DNA of 64,000 nt from Vibrio sp. 16 (GCF_963681195.1 NZ_OY808997.1:1116001-1180000); one strand, 5' to 3'. Numbered from the stretch's first letter, positions 9,258 to 17,456 are shown. The notes: a model not told the origin generated them from the sequence alone. Made by a program: numbers and translations.

Positions 9258-9308
9258 CCCCGATGCTACCAACATCGGGGCTTCACCGTTTTTGATCCCT
9301 CAAAAACG
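9258..9308 (+). terminator. rplY transcription terminator region (two adjacent hairpins)
   Basis: CCCCGATG (9258-9265), a 7-base loop CTACCAA and CATCGGGG (9273-9280) make a perfect 8-bp stem. A second symmetric hairpin, CGTTTTTGA-TCCC-TCAAAAACG (9287-9308), provides the T-run. The direct repeat that recurs at 17592 starts exactly at the loop, so only the left arm is unique to rplY. Confidence 0.75.
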
Positions 9309-9314
9309 CTCTCA
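9266..9314 (+). repeat. Left copy of 49-bp direct repeat A (candidate attL)
   Basis: The 49 bases starting CTACCAACATCGGGG match 17592-17640 at 46 of 49 positions. Weaker similarity continues for about 100 bases to a shared GTGTGGACGA (9390-9397 and about 17716). It begins inside the loop of the rplY terminator. The enclosed 8.3 kb carries two tyrosine recombinases and an excisionase gene, as expected of an integrated element. Confidence 0.65.
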
Positions 9315-9401
9315 ATTCTCTTCAACTTACTGAAAATTCGCCACTTTACCCAACCCCACAATAACCACATCATTTATGGGTGGATTAAGTGTGGACGAAT
9401 A

Positions 9402-9419
9402 GTGGACTTATACAGTAGT
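9402..9419 (+). repeat. Left copy of 18-bp direct repeat B
   Basis: GTGGACTTATACAGTAGT differs by one base from 17439-17456. It lies just inside repeat A, while its partner lies just upstream of the xis-int pair. It may be the core of a second attachment-site pair, or a recombinase arm site. Confidence 0.45.
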
Positions 9420-9593
9420 TTCTCTCTCAACTATCTTAGACCCATTTTCACCACGGCTCAAATCACTGCCCTACTTCCCCTACTTTATTCTTTACTCTAA
9501 AACATGCCTGAAAGAGCCTCTAAACGGCTTCCGAGTAAATCCTACATCAGTGTTATACTTCCGATTAAATTGCTCACTAGTGAGGCTACAGAA

Positions 9594-9728
9594 ATGGATA
9601 AGAAGACTTTGACCGAGCAAGAGCTACTCGAAGGATTAGATGCTTATACTGCACATGCAGATGAGTTGGCGGAACTGGTTGAGGGTGAGATGGATTTAGA
9701 TGAAGTTGAAGAAGATTGCAGCCACTAA
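9594..9728 (+). CDS. Small acidic protein of unknown function
   Basis: The 44-residue product starts MDKKTLTEQELLEGLD at an ATG preceded by GAGG 8 bases upstream; the longer upstream frame has no ribosome-binding site. It is highly acidic in its second half and has a THxADELA-like stretch (about TAHADELAEL). I do not recognise it. Short acidic proteins of this kind can be antitoxin tails, but no toxin gene is adjacent. It is the first gene inside the direct-repeat-bounded region. Confidence 0.5.
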   Translation: MDKKTLTEQELLEGLDAYTAHADELAELVEGEMDLDEVEEDCSH

Positions 9729-9776
9729 TAAAGTGATCATTGGCAGCTGCTTATCTTTAAATTGACTTAAGGGACT

Positions 9777-9802
9777 AACTCATTTTTGGATATAAATGAG
9801 TT
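9777..9802 (+). terminator. Inverted repeat behind the small acidic gene
   Basis: AACTCATTT (9777-9785) and AAATGAGTT (9794-9802) form a perfect 9-bp stem with an 8-base loop. It lies 49 bases after the stop codon. The T-run is weak, so termination is uncertain. Confidence 0.35.
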
Positions 9803-9876
9803 TCATGAACCTTAACATTAGTGATTCATGAATAACTTTTTATAAGGAAAATTTGCCAATTAATACGCCTTTGTGT

Positions 9877-9904
9877 AGTGCGCACTTTGTCTGTATATAT
9901 TCTA
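9877..9904 (+). other. dif-like (XerC/XerD-type) motif, possible filamentous-phage attachment remnant
   Basis: AGTGCGCACTTTGTCTGTAT and the following AT-rich bases resemble the XerC half (AGTGCGCA) and spacing of Vibrio dif and of the attP sites of dif-integrating filamentous phages. The XerD half is poorly matched. It lies about 100 bases before an interrupted phage-like gene. Confidence 0.25.
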
Positions 9905-10002
9905 TAGCGTGCATCCAGTCAATTCAGTTCAACCTATTGTATTTATCCGTGAAACATCGAGAAATAAGTAATAATTACATTTTTCGATAATTAGAATGCC
10001 AA

Positions 10003-10317
10003 ATGACCAAGGAAGAGGTCGCTGAACTGTGTTTTAAAAGTGTAAGAACCATCACTGGTTGGGATGAGTAGAAACCGATACCGCCAGAATGTAAAAGGAT
10101 CATGAGAATGGCAAAAGGACGAGAGCTAAGTGCAAGTGAGGATTAGGAGCAGTTTCAAATGCACTATGACCGTATGGAATTACCAACAAGGAAAACTGTT
10201 TCGCCTCAACAAATCTTAGCGGGGATTACTCTATTTAGTATTCAACCTGAACTAGAAATAAACACATCGAGTCATTTGATAAATGATTGCACGTTCAATC
10301 GCGAAGATTATTTATAA
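10003..10317 (+). pseudogene. Phage-like regulatory gene interrupted by two amber codons
   Basis: One frame of 104 codons runs from ATG 10003 to TAA 10315 with protein-like content (MTKEEVAELCFKSVRT, then KPIPPEC, then QQILAGITLF). It is broken by TAG at 10069 and TAG at 10144. The first part looks like a small helix-turn-helix domain, and the KPIPPEC segment recalls small vibriophage proteins of the DUF3653 kind (low-certainty recollection). Both lesions are single-base changes to TAG with no frameshift, so decay is recent or the stops are read through in a suppressor background. The bidirectional terminator at 10331 follows. Confidence 0.5.
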
Positions 10318-10330
10318 GTAGTTTGGACCG

Positions 10331-10358
10331 AAAAAAGGCTTCCAAGGAAGCCTTTTTA
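10331..10358. terminator. Bidirectional Rho-independent terminator
   Basis: AAAAAAGGCTTCC-AA-GGAAGCCTTTTT is near symmetric with an A-run on one side and a T-run on the other. It lies between the phage-like pseudogene (+) and the end of the SIR2-like gene (-) and can serve both. Confidence 0.8.
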
Positions 10359-10372
10359 TAATATTTACTTAA

Positions 10373-12856
10373 CTAATTCGTTCCATTTTTCTCAGGCCAC
10401 TTACCGGTCAGGTAGTACTTCATAAGATTTGCAAGAGTAGTCTGGATTCTCGAGTTTTCAACCAAGTCACTATTATCGCTAATTCTAGTGTGATATTGCT
10501 TCGCGACGATTTTAGCTTCGTTAACATGACCAAAATTATCTAACACTTTTACGTGCCCTTCTGACAGAGTGATAATTGGATAACGGTCGGAGGCACCTAC
10601 TTGCGATCTTATATTATTACTATTCAAACGATTCAGAACTTGTTCTGCTTCTTCTAGATAAGCCATAGCAATTGTTTCATCTGTTTCTTGACAAGCTAGT
10701 ATTATGCGTTGCTGCGCTAATGCATGTTCAATTTGAGGTGAATCCTTGAATGCTTGGTTAGCAATACGGAGCTTTTCATAGGCAGCCTCATTAAGGCCAA
10801 AAGAACGTAGTGCCAATCCATACTGCATCAGAAAAAGCCCCTCATTTTCGAATGCTTTTTCAAACGATTCATAGATCGATAGGACCTTTGTCTTATCATC
10901 CTTAAACGCTTTCCCAAGTGCCTTCGCATTTACCAAATGCTTATAGATAGTGGACTCATTGCGGCTTATATTTTTAACAATTGGGAAATGGTACACGGAA
11001 AAGGACTTAATATAAGCATGGTAGATTCTATATAGCTCTTCGCTTGATATATATAACTTAAATAGGCGCTCAATATAAACACGATGGCGAGTTGTAACGG
11101 AACCATTAATGTACCTAACTATACCATCCATTTGAGAAGCTAAATAATGAACGTCCGAGTTTAAACCAAGATATGACATCGCACGCGTTAAAGTTGCTTC
11201 GCTTGCTGGTACACGTTGTGTTGTCGCTAGTCCAGCTAACAATAGTAATGCCTGCTCGGAATCACAGGTAATACTCTTATAGTCATTTTGAATTATTTTG
11301 TTGTAGCCTTCGCCTGATGTAGCTTCTATTAAACCAATTAAAAGTTGTTTCTTAGACTTTTGTAAGAGCTCTTTCTTCCTATCTCTTTTCGACATTTGAG
11401 CTAAGCGAGTCCAGTTGCCATAAATCTCTAACTTCTCGAGAATACTGTCAGCATCGGAGTTTTGCAGCTCAGATACGTCAGCTTCAAATGGTCGATAGGT
11501 GCTTAAATGATCTTTACCTCTAGACTTCCAAATTTTAGGGTTTTCGGCACTAACGAAGATCGCTTTAGTTGACTTAGAACCTTTAATAATTGTCGCTATT
11601 TGCGGCGCGAGGTCGGAAATGCGGTCAACAAAAAGATAGTATGGTTTTGGGTTTCGAAAATCTAACTCTCTGACTAAATCTACTAAATTATCTTTATATT
11701 CATCGATATAGTAGACGTTACGGTCGCCTTCATCGGCAATTTTTAAAGCTATCTGTTTTAAAGCTGTAGTCTTACCACATCCCGCAAAGCCAAGCATAAG
11801 AAAGACGTCCAACGGATTTGCTTTTTTATTGGCCAGATAATCATCAAAAAATAACTTAGTATTTTGAAGATATGCAGGAACTGCGTCCATAATGTCAAAC
11901 CACGTAGGTTTAAAACCCTTATAGAAGTCACGTATTTTAGACATAGATGGTGGTCTGTTCATTAAAGCTAGAGAAGACCTGCTCACAGGAGTTACCCCAG
12001 AAAACAATTCAAGCTTTTTATTATCTCTATTGGACTCTTCAATCAACTCCGGTCGAGTGTGTCTAACGATATCTTCACTTGTTGGAATTTTTGGAAACTC
12101 AGCTTTTAGCCAAGAAACAAAGTCACCCAGCGTCCCTGGGATATGGTGAATGTTTGAAGATTCTAAACTGGTTTTTTGAATACTGGAAAGGCTAGGAATC
12201 AATAGGTAGCTTTTTAAATCACTTACTCCAGTTCGCGCTTTATACTTTTGTATTTGATGAAAAAACAATGGCTCTTTGAGTTTGGTTCCAATAAAAATAA
12301 AAGTGTATTTGTGATAATCGCGACCTAACTCACTATACCAGAGCGGCTCCTTTGCAGCACCTTCGCCATATTCTTGTGGCGAAAAGATAAAGCCATCTTT
12401 TGTGCGTGATATGTCGCCATTAAGTTTCACTAGATCAAGGGTTTTGTAGAATTGGTCTACTTCTGTAATATCATCATCACGTTGTTTAACATTAAAAAAT
12501 CTATTAGATTGATTTAACGCTGCTTTTTCAAATGCGTCGTCAATATTTAGAGTGTAAACCCTAAAGAATGGAAACTTCACTAATTCGTTGTATTCAATCG
12601 AAGGTGTACAATGCTTAAATTGTCTTTCTAAGATAGTATCTACTTGCGAACCAAGCTTTGCTCTTGCGGCAGAATAAACTTCAGATAGATCTTCTTCGCC
12701 TAGTTCTTCACCCATCTCTTCTGCAAGTATTTTGGCTAGTTCCCAACCTAAAGGAATATCTTTGTTTAGCTGATTCCTACAACCTCTAGATGCGCCAGCT
12801 CCTAGTAACAACACTAGACGGCCATTTAACAAAGCTGTTTTAATGTGAGAATTCAT
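10373..12856 (-). CDS. SIR2-like / P-loop NTPase (STAND-type) putative antiphage protein
   Basis: The 827-residue protein has an N-terminal SIR2-like domain (about 1-250): LLLGAGASRG (17-25), YTLNIDD (101-107, equivalent to the TxNxD motif) and KLNGDI (144-149). A P-loop NTPase follows, with Walker A GFAGCGKTT (356-364) and a Walker-B-like YLFVDR (407-412). The C-terminal 250 residues are helical and TPR-like. SIR2-NTPase-repeat proteins (SIR2-STAND, Avs5-like, Dsr) are known to stop phage by NAD depletion. Where most SIR2-type domains have HG, this one has NG (N146), so catalysis may differ. The start has AAGGTG 5 bases upstream. It stands alone between a terminator and a 420-base gap inside the mobile region. 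Confidence 0.75.
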   Translation of the reverse strand: MNSHIKTALLNGRLVLLLGAGASRGCRNQLNKDIPLGWELAKILAEEMGEELGEEDLSEVYSAARAKLGSQVDTILERQFKHCTPSIEYNELVKFPFFRVYTLNIDDAFEKAALNQSNRFFNVKQRDDDITEVDQFYKTLDLVKLNGDISRTKDGFIFSPQEYGEGAAKEPLWYSELGRDYHKYTFIFIGTKLKEPLFFHQIQKYKARTGVSDLKSYLLIPSLSSIQKTSLESSNIHHIPGTLGDFVSWLKAEFPKIPTSEDIVRHTRPELIEESNRDNKKLELFSGVTPVSRSSLALMNRPPSMSKIRDFYKGFKPTWFDIMDAVPAYLQNTKLFFDDYLANKKANPLDVFLMLGFAGCGKTTALKQIALKIADEGDRNVYYIDEYKDNLVDLVRELDFRNPKPYYLFVDRISDLAPQIATIIKGSKSTKAIFVSAENPKIWKSRGKDHLSTYRPFEADVSELQNSDADSILEKLEIYGNWTRLAQMSKRDRKKELLQKSKKQLLIGLIEATSGEGYNKIIQNDYKSITCDSEQALLLLAGLATTQRVPASEATLTRAMSYLGLNSDVHYLASQMDGIVRYINGSVTTRHRVYIERLFKLYISSEELYRIYHAYIKSFSVYHFPIVKNISRNESTIYKHLVNAKALGKAFKDDKTKVLSIYESFEKAFENEGLFLMQYGLALRSFGLNEAAYEKLRIANQAFKDSPQIEHALAQQRIILACQETDETIAMAYLEEAEQVLNRLNSNNIRSQVGASDRYPIITLSEGHVKVLDNFGHVNEAKIVAKQYHTRISDNSDLVENSRIQTTLANLMKYYLTGKWPEKNGTN

Positions 12857-13225
12857 TTTACACCTTTAATTATAATTATATCAATTACTTATAAATCATC
12901 TATCACTAATGTACACCGTATGGTTAGAAACAACAACATCCAGTATGTTGATAAACCTCTAGAATGTCATGAAATTTAGCATTAGCTACCTGAATATATA
13001 AGGGCGAGCCTAGTATCTCTCTCGAATTTACTCCCCGTGATACAACACGGGGATTCACAACGAACATTATTAGAAGAATGGATAATTTTTAGTCGGACAA
13101 AAGCTCATGTACAGGATGGGAGTGAGTAAAGGTCTAAGCTACTTTGGGGCAAGAACAAATTAGAACAACTTGGATAAGCAGCTAAAATGTTCTGACTTTG
13201 AATGTTTTGCTCCTACGAAAACGAC

Positions 13226-13252
13226 AAAAGTGTTCTAACCTAGAACACTTTT
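13226..13252. terminator. Hairpin terminator behind recombinase gene 13282-14145
   Basis: AAAAGTGTTCT-AACCT-AGAACACTTTT is a perfect 11-bp symmetric stem with flanking T/A runs. It lies 30 bases after the recombinase stop on the minus strand. The rest of the 12857-13281 gap shows no coding content. Confidence 0.7.
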
Positions 13253-13281
13253 AGATCAGTTTTTGGGATCTGACCGTTAAT

Positions 13282-14145
13282 TCAACGCCCTAAATAAACC
13301 GCAGTCACTTCCTCTCGGCTATGCCCTAACTCTTCGCTAATGATCATTCTGGCTTCATAGTCACGCTGTTTGTCTGCACCACTCAACCCTTTCGTTGACG
13401 GGCCTCCCGCAGCAGGAGCGCTATTCCCCGTCAACTCAAGGTATCGCTGGTGCGCATACGCATGTCTCAGGCCATGTGCACGATCCAGCCCCATCTTGAT
13501 ACACGCTCGTTCATATCTACCTTGGTGAGTTTTATACCTATCCTCTTTCGGTATAAGTGAGCCATCCCCCACCCACTTTTTTATTGAGTCGATGAGTTCA
13601 CGCTGTGCTTGGGTTCTGATTGGTACGGTTCGGGGTCTACCGCCCTTCGTTTTCGTCAAAGCTAAGTAATCACCTTTATCTGAAAAGCGCAGTATTATCT
13701 TCATGCATTCTTCACGGCGAAGACCAAAAGCGGCTTGTAATCTGAAACTCGCTTCTAAATAGCGGTTATTGAGCCTAGATAATTGTTCATTTGATATGTG
13801 ACGGGACCGATTGATGTTTGTAACGTAGTGGCGCTTTTCAATACCGAGAGATGTATTGCTAGCTGGTATAAGGCCAGGCTTACCAATTTTTTCTGATAGC
13901 CATCTTAGGTGGGACATTCGATTCTTGATTGTACTTGCCGACAAACCTTGTGATTGCCACAGGTTTAAGAGCTTATCGATATGGCGCCGACCTAAGTTTC
14001 GCACTTGGAGCTTTCTTACATGCATCTCTTGTAACTGCTTATCCATCAGCTTTAGCGTTTTCTTGCGTTCCGCTTGTGTCGATTTCGAACCATCTGGATT
14101 TCGACGCAATATTTGTAATACCTGATAAGAGAAATCTGAAGCCAT
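13282..14145 (-). CDS. Tyrosine recombinase / integrase (Phage_int_N-Integrase_1 type)
   Basis: The 287-residue protein has an N-terminal SAM-like DNA-binding domain (about 5-110) and a catalytic domain with the tyrosine-recombinase set: R143 (FGLRREE), K167 (TKGGRPR), H224-x-x-R227 (HGLRH), H275 (LGHS) and the nucleophile Y284 (AVYLG). All catalytic residues are present, so it should be active. GGAGAAG precedes the ATG. This compact integrase class is common on Vibrio islands. It is a different family from the recombinase at 15815-17062, so the region carries two independent integration modules. Confidence 0.88.
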   Translation of the reverse strand: MASDFSYQVLQILRRNPDGSKSTQAERKKTLKLMDKQLQEMHVRKLQVRNLGRRHIDKLLNLWQSQGLSASTIKNRMSHLRWLSEKIGKPGLIPASNTSLGIEKRHYVTNINRSRHISNEQLSRLNNRYLEASFRLQAAFGLRREECMKIILRFSDKGDYLALTKTKGGRPRTVPIRTQAQRELIDSIKKWVGDGSLIPKEDRYKTHQGRYERACIKMGLDRAHGLRHAYAHQRYLELTGNSAPAAGGPSTKGLSGADKQRDYEARMIISEELGHSREEVTAVYLGR

Positions 14146-14170
14146 CTTTTACTTCTCCGTTAGAAGATGA

Positions 14171-14200
14171 AAAATAAAGAGCCGAGGCCATCGGCTCTTT
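14171..14200 (-). terminator. Terminator upstream of the recombinase gene
   Basis: On the minus strand AAAGAGCCGA-TGGCC-TCGGCTCTTT runs into ATTTTTC. It would stop transcripts arriving from the structured non-coding stretch before they enter the recombinase gene, which starts 26 bases further on. Confidence 0.6.
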
Positions 14201-14259
14201 CCATTTTGAAGCTGCGATTCTTATTTCACGGGTACAGTAGTTAAGTATCAATGCGATTT

Positions 14260-14860
14260 CAGATTAGTGTTATTGCTCCCGTTCATTTCGACAGAACGCC
14301 TATCACTTCGGTGAAGTAATTAGGTATTAGAGCGAGACTACTGCGCGGCAAAAATTCCGTACAATTGACTGACTGTAAGCCACGAACAATTGTTTTAATT
14401 CCCAGAAGCCCGTAAGGCTGGTGAGATAAGAATGCGCTGGTAAATTAAGTGGTTTCTTCTACGAGTAATCTGTGCAGCGATGGCTGCGTATTTAATTCCA
14501 TTTCATTGTGTGCGATGAGTGCTGAGTATTCAAATTTAGTGACGCTCTCAGCGTCAGTTTTAGTTCGGCGTCACGCGCTGATAATGCTCAGGTTCGGTCC
14601 GACAGGTAAGTAATGGCGGGCGCTATCCGTCCTGTCACTCCATGCTTGTAGTGACAGGCCTAGTAACCCGAATACATCTTCTAAAGGCGAGAGCCTGTCT
14701 AAATTCAATAACTCGATAACTTGCAGGAGATCTAACTGACGTCTAAATTTTGTACACCTTTAATGGGAATTTTTCTTTCGTCTATCGCAGTGATAGTAAA
14801 TACAGCCATTAAAGCAAAGCCTATTTGGGGCAAAGTATTTATCTAATTTGTTATGGAGGC
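14260..14860. other. Structured non-coding region (possible replication origin or regulatory RNA)
   Basis: About 600 bases without a convincing gene hold several clean inverted repeats: GACGC-TCTCA-GCGTC (14541-14555), CCTGTCACT/AGTGACAGG (14631-14639 and 14650-14658) and a nearby GGCGTCACGCGC element. The GACAGG/CCTGTC sequence recurs at 14610 and 14631. Such clusters are seen at phage or plasmid origins and in structured RNAs. The ParB-like gene follows immediately. Confidence 0.4.
14432..14518 (+). pseudogene. Short hydrophobic peptide frame broken by an early stop
   Basis: ATG CGC TGG TAA is followed in the same frame by 24 codons encoding a hydrophobic segment (IKWFLLRVICAAMAAYLIPF) and a TGA at 14516. 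GGTGAG lies before the ATG. It could be a decayed small membrane peptide of the mobile element or chance. Confidence 0.25.
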
Positions 14861-14863
14861 TTT

Positions 14864-15718
14864 ATGAAAGCACTGACAACTAAGAAAACCGAACTTCCAG
14901 AAGTTATTTACATGACACCCTCAGAATGGATGGAGCTCGACGATTGCTCAAGGCAACGAAACACTCCCAAGCATGCTAAAGCTGCAGTAGTTAGACATTT
15001 GTCAGACAGTCACAATACACATGCAGTAGTAAACGCAGCTAGGTGGCCTGACGGGAGTTTATCAAAACTAGACGGCCATACCAGAGCCTTCTTATGGGCC
15101 AGCGGTCAGCTCGCAGCACCGGAGCAACTATTAGTGGTTGTGTGGAACGTTCACTCAAAAGAAGAAGCTGAAAACTACTACTTAACATTTGATAATAGAT
15201 CTGCCTCTGAGTTGAATAATCAGCTTCTATTCGGGACCTTAAGAAAGTATGGCGTAGAATTACAATCATCACTGCTTATGCAAGGTGGCCTCTACGCTAG
15301 TTTACAGCACATCTATGGAGTCCGTGATATGGGCATCAACCTTCCAACAGAAATTGTTGAAACGATCGGTGCTATTGATAGGAAAAATTACAACAAAATC
15401 AAAACTGTTCCGATGTGTTCAGGGTTTATGGCAGCAATGCTCGCTACTGTTTATAGGGATGAAGACAACGCCTTCCACTTTTGGGACCGTTACTATGACG
15501 ATGGAGGAAAAAAAGATGGACGACATTGGGATGGAGTCCATGGACTAAGTGTAATTATCGCTAGAGAAACAAATAACGGTACGGGAAGAGATCAAGCACG
15601 GATTCGAATGCGTAGAGCTTTGAACTGCTATGAGGCCTTCAGAAACAACAAGATGCTAGGCAAAAACGTAACAGAATTACGCATCACAAAATTTGTTCCG
15701 AATGCTCAACACTATTAG
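14864..15718 (+). CDS. ParB/Srx-fold-like protein of unknown function
   Basis: The ATG at 14864 is chosen because GGAGG lies 4 bases before it; the product has 284 residues. The first third contains a segment like the ParB-type nuclease fold: CSRQRNTPKHAK (about 33-44), a predicted helix, then SLSKLDGHTRAFLWASGQ (about 65-82), where DGHTR is equivalent to the ParB GxxR/DGHRR motif. The remainder is unfamiliar, with a tryptophan/aspartate-rich stretch near WDRYYDDGG. ParB-like proteins on mobile elements act in partition, regulation or DNA nicking; none can be chosen here. The structured region lies upstream, and no terminator with a good T-run follows. Confidence 0.5.
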   Translation: MKALTTKKTELPEVIYMTPSEWMELDDCSRQRNTPKHAKAAVVRHLSDSHNTHAVVNAARWPDGSLSKLDGHTRAFLWASGQLAAPEQLLVVVWNVHSKEEAENYYLTFDNRSASELNNQLLFGTLRKYGVELQSSLLMQGGLYASLQHIYGVRDMGINLPTEIVETIGAIDRKNYNKIKTVPMCSGFMAAMLATVYRDEDNAFHFWDRYYDDGGKKDGRHWDGVHGLSVIIARETNNGTGRDQARIRMRRALNCYEAFRNNKMLGKNVTELRITKFVPNAQHY

Positions 15719-15733
15719 AAGTAATAACACTAG

Positions 15734-15759
15734 ACAATCCACATGCCTGTGTGGATTGT
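15734..15759. repeat. Perfect 10-bp inverted repeat
   Basis: ACAATCCACA (15734-15743) and TGTGGATTGT (15750-15759) form a stem with a 6-base loop between the convergent ParB-like and integrase genes. There is no T-run. It may be a weak terminator or a recombinase binding site on the 3' side of int. Confidence 0.4.
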
Positions 15760-15814
15760 TCACATACCGACAGGGGTTCTCCGTCTAATAATTACCCACA
15801 AAATCAATTTAAAT

Positions 15815-17062
15815 CTAGCGCTTCACCTTAATCGCCGGCACATGATTCCAGCGAATATCATTCTCTCTTGTGTATATCTTCGTTGTATCAGCATTCGCAT
15901 GAGCCATCCGCTCAGTTGCGCTTATGCCCTGCTCTTCAATCATTCTGGCCGATAAACCTCGTATCTCGTGATAGGTTGGTCGAAGGGCTTTTTTAAGGTG
16001 ACCGTATAGGCCCAAAGAGTCTCTCACCTTGCTGAACTCTTTGCTTATATTGTGATGGTGAACCTGATAAAGATGATCCGTTTCCTTAGAGATGCCTCGC
16101 TGTAACTGTCGAGGTTTTCTATGCACCACATAGGGGCAATGCAGTCTTGAGGTTTTAGAGAGATCGACAATGTCTTTAATCGCCTGAGTAACAGGAATCG
16201 CTACTGCAGATGTCTCCGACTTTTGAACTTTCTGGCGATGGATATAAAGCGTGCCGTAGATGGCTTGGCCGTCAATGTAATCCACCCTACCCTCTGCATT
16301 CCAAAGGATGCCGCATACGCCTTCTCTGGGCTTCTTGATTCGATACCGCAATCGGTAGATTTCGCGCACAGCATGAGTCGTCTCTAAGGTTAAAGACATA
16401 GCGACTTTCAAGAACAGTGGTGCTGCTTCGTAGATCTGAAGATAGCTTTCGTAGTCTAAGTTGTGACGCGCTTTGGTGTAATCCTCTTTGGATAAACGTC
16501 GCTGTTTCTTGTTGAGAACAAAGTTACTCTCTATCGCACTCTCATCAGCCAAATATGAAAATATCTTTTTCAGATTGCTGATTTTTCCATTTAGCTGTCG
16601 ATTATTAAGGTCTTCATAGTATTTACAAATGTGCTCATTGATATGTTGTAACTTCAGTGATTTTGTTAAGCACTTGCCCATGTGCTCTTCCAACCTTTCG
16701 CAGTCACGCTCTAAGTTTCTAAAGACATCTTTTGAGAGTTTCTCTTCGGCTTTAACACGAGCCAACACGACAGGAAGCCAATCTTTTAAAGGCCGATTGA
16801 ATTTATCCTTTCGGCCTTTAGAAACAGCTTTGCGAAATGGGGTCATCTCGGATAGGGAAAACGCACTTCCTAGCTCAGGACGATATTGCAAGTTGTAAAC
16901 ATGCGCAGCTTGTATCGCTTCTTGCTCTGCAGTCCCGAGAGGAAATAGCTTCTTCACACCATCTACGGTAGTAAACCGAAATCGAGGTTGACCCCTATGG
17001 CTCATTTTCACCAAGAATGGAGGATAATGAGCCGTTTCTTTACTTCTAGCTCTACCAACCAT
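15815..17062 (-). CDS. Site-specific tyrosine integrase
   Basis: The 415-residue protein has a short N-terminal arm-binding-like domain, a core-binding domain (about 90-190) and a C-terminal catalytic domain. The catalytic residues visible are the arginine in the THAVREIYRLRY region, HEIR (HxxR), the histidine in MAHANADTT and the tyrosine in KIYTR, so it should be functional. It begins directly after the excisionase stop codon with no spacer, a lambda-like xis-int order. The gene lies about 380 bases inside repeat copy 17439 and 530 bases inside repeat copy 17592, fitting an integrase at the end of its element. Confidence 0.88.
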   Translation of the reverse strand: MVGRARSKETAHYPPFLVKMSHRGQPRFRFTTVDGVKKLFPLGTAEQEAIQAAHVYNLQYRPELGSAFSLSEMTPFRKAVSKGRKDKFNRPLKDWLPVVLARVKAEEKLSKDVFRNLERDCERLEEHMGKCLTKSLKLQHINEHICKYYEDLNNRQLNGKISNLKKIFSYLADESAIESNFVLNKKQRRLSKEDYTKARHNLDYESYLQIYEAAPLFLKVAMSLTLETTHAVREIYRLRYRIKKPREGVCGILWNAEGRVDYIDGQAIYGTLYIHRQKVQKSETSAVAIPVTQAIKDIVDLSKTSRLHCPYVVHRKPRQLQRGISKETDHLYQVHHHNISKEFSKVRDSLGLYGHLKKALRPTYHEIRGLSARMIEEQGISATERMAHANADTTKIYTRENDIRWNHVPAIKVKR

Positions 17063-17272
17063 TTATGACTCTAAGAATCTTAGGAGCTCACTCACCCTGT
17101 CTGCAGGGTTCCCTATTTCGTCGTCAACACAGACTAAATATCGGCCCGTTGGCGTTCTAGTGCCCTCAAGCTTGCCGTGTTTAATCCAATTTATGATGGT
17201 GGTAGTGCATATCCCTGAATCAGGATAAAACTCATCAATAAATTGTCTAGGTCTGATTTTACGTGTCGCCAT
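17063..17272 (-). CDS. Excisionase-like small DNA-binding protein
   Basis: The 69-residue protein has a winged-helix/MerR-like recognition segment (ICTTTIINWIKHGKLEG, about residues 20-36) followed by a wing (TPTGRYLV), the pattern of lambda-type Xis/Exc proteins. These bend DNA at attachment sites and steer the integrase toward excision. Its TAA directly abuts the integrase ATG, so the two are translated from one message. Assignment rests on size, motif and position. Confidence 0.75.
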   Translation of the reverse strand: MATRKIRPRQFIDEFYPDSGICTTTIINWIKHGKLEGTRTPTGRYLVCVDDEIGNPADRVSELLRFLES

Positions 17273-17438
17273 GTCGTTCTCCTTACCTTTTTCACTACAT
17301 GAAAATTAAGATTTTTCATCTACTGGTAGAAAAACTATGCACGATTTATTCAGTGATATTCTATTTGCGCAGCAATTAAAAAAAATGTTTCCCGAAGCGT
17401 AAAATGATTCATCGAATCGATTTCAAGCCCACTTTAAG

Positions 17439-17456
17439 GTGGACTAATACAGTAGT
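17439..17456 (+). repeat. Right copy of 18-bp direct repeat B
   Basis: GTGGACTAATACAGTAGT is identical to 9402-9419 except at one base. It lies 167 bases upstream of the excisionase start. The region 17273-17686 holds no gene; it contains this repeat, repeat A and AT-rich DNA that may carry the xis promoter. Confidence 0.45.

Noticed and set aside
10373..12856. A multi-gene Thoeris or AVAST system
   Set aside because: There is no TIR-type partner or second effector gene next to the SIR2-like gene.
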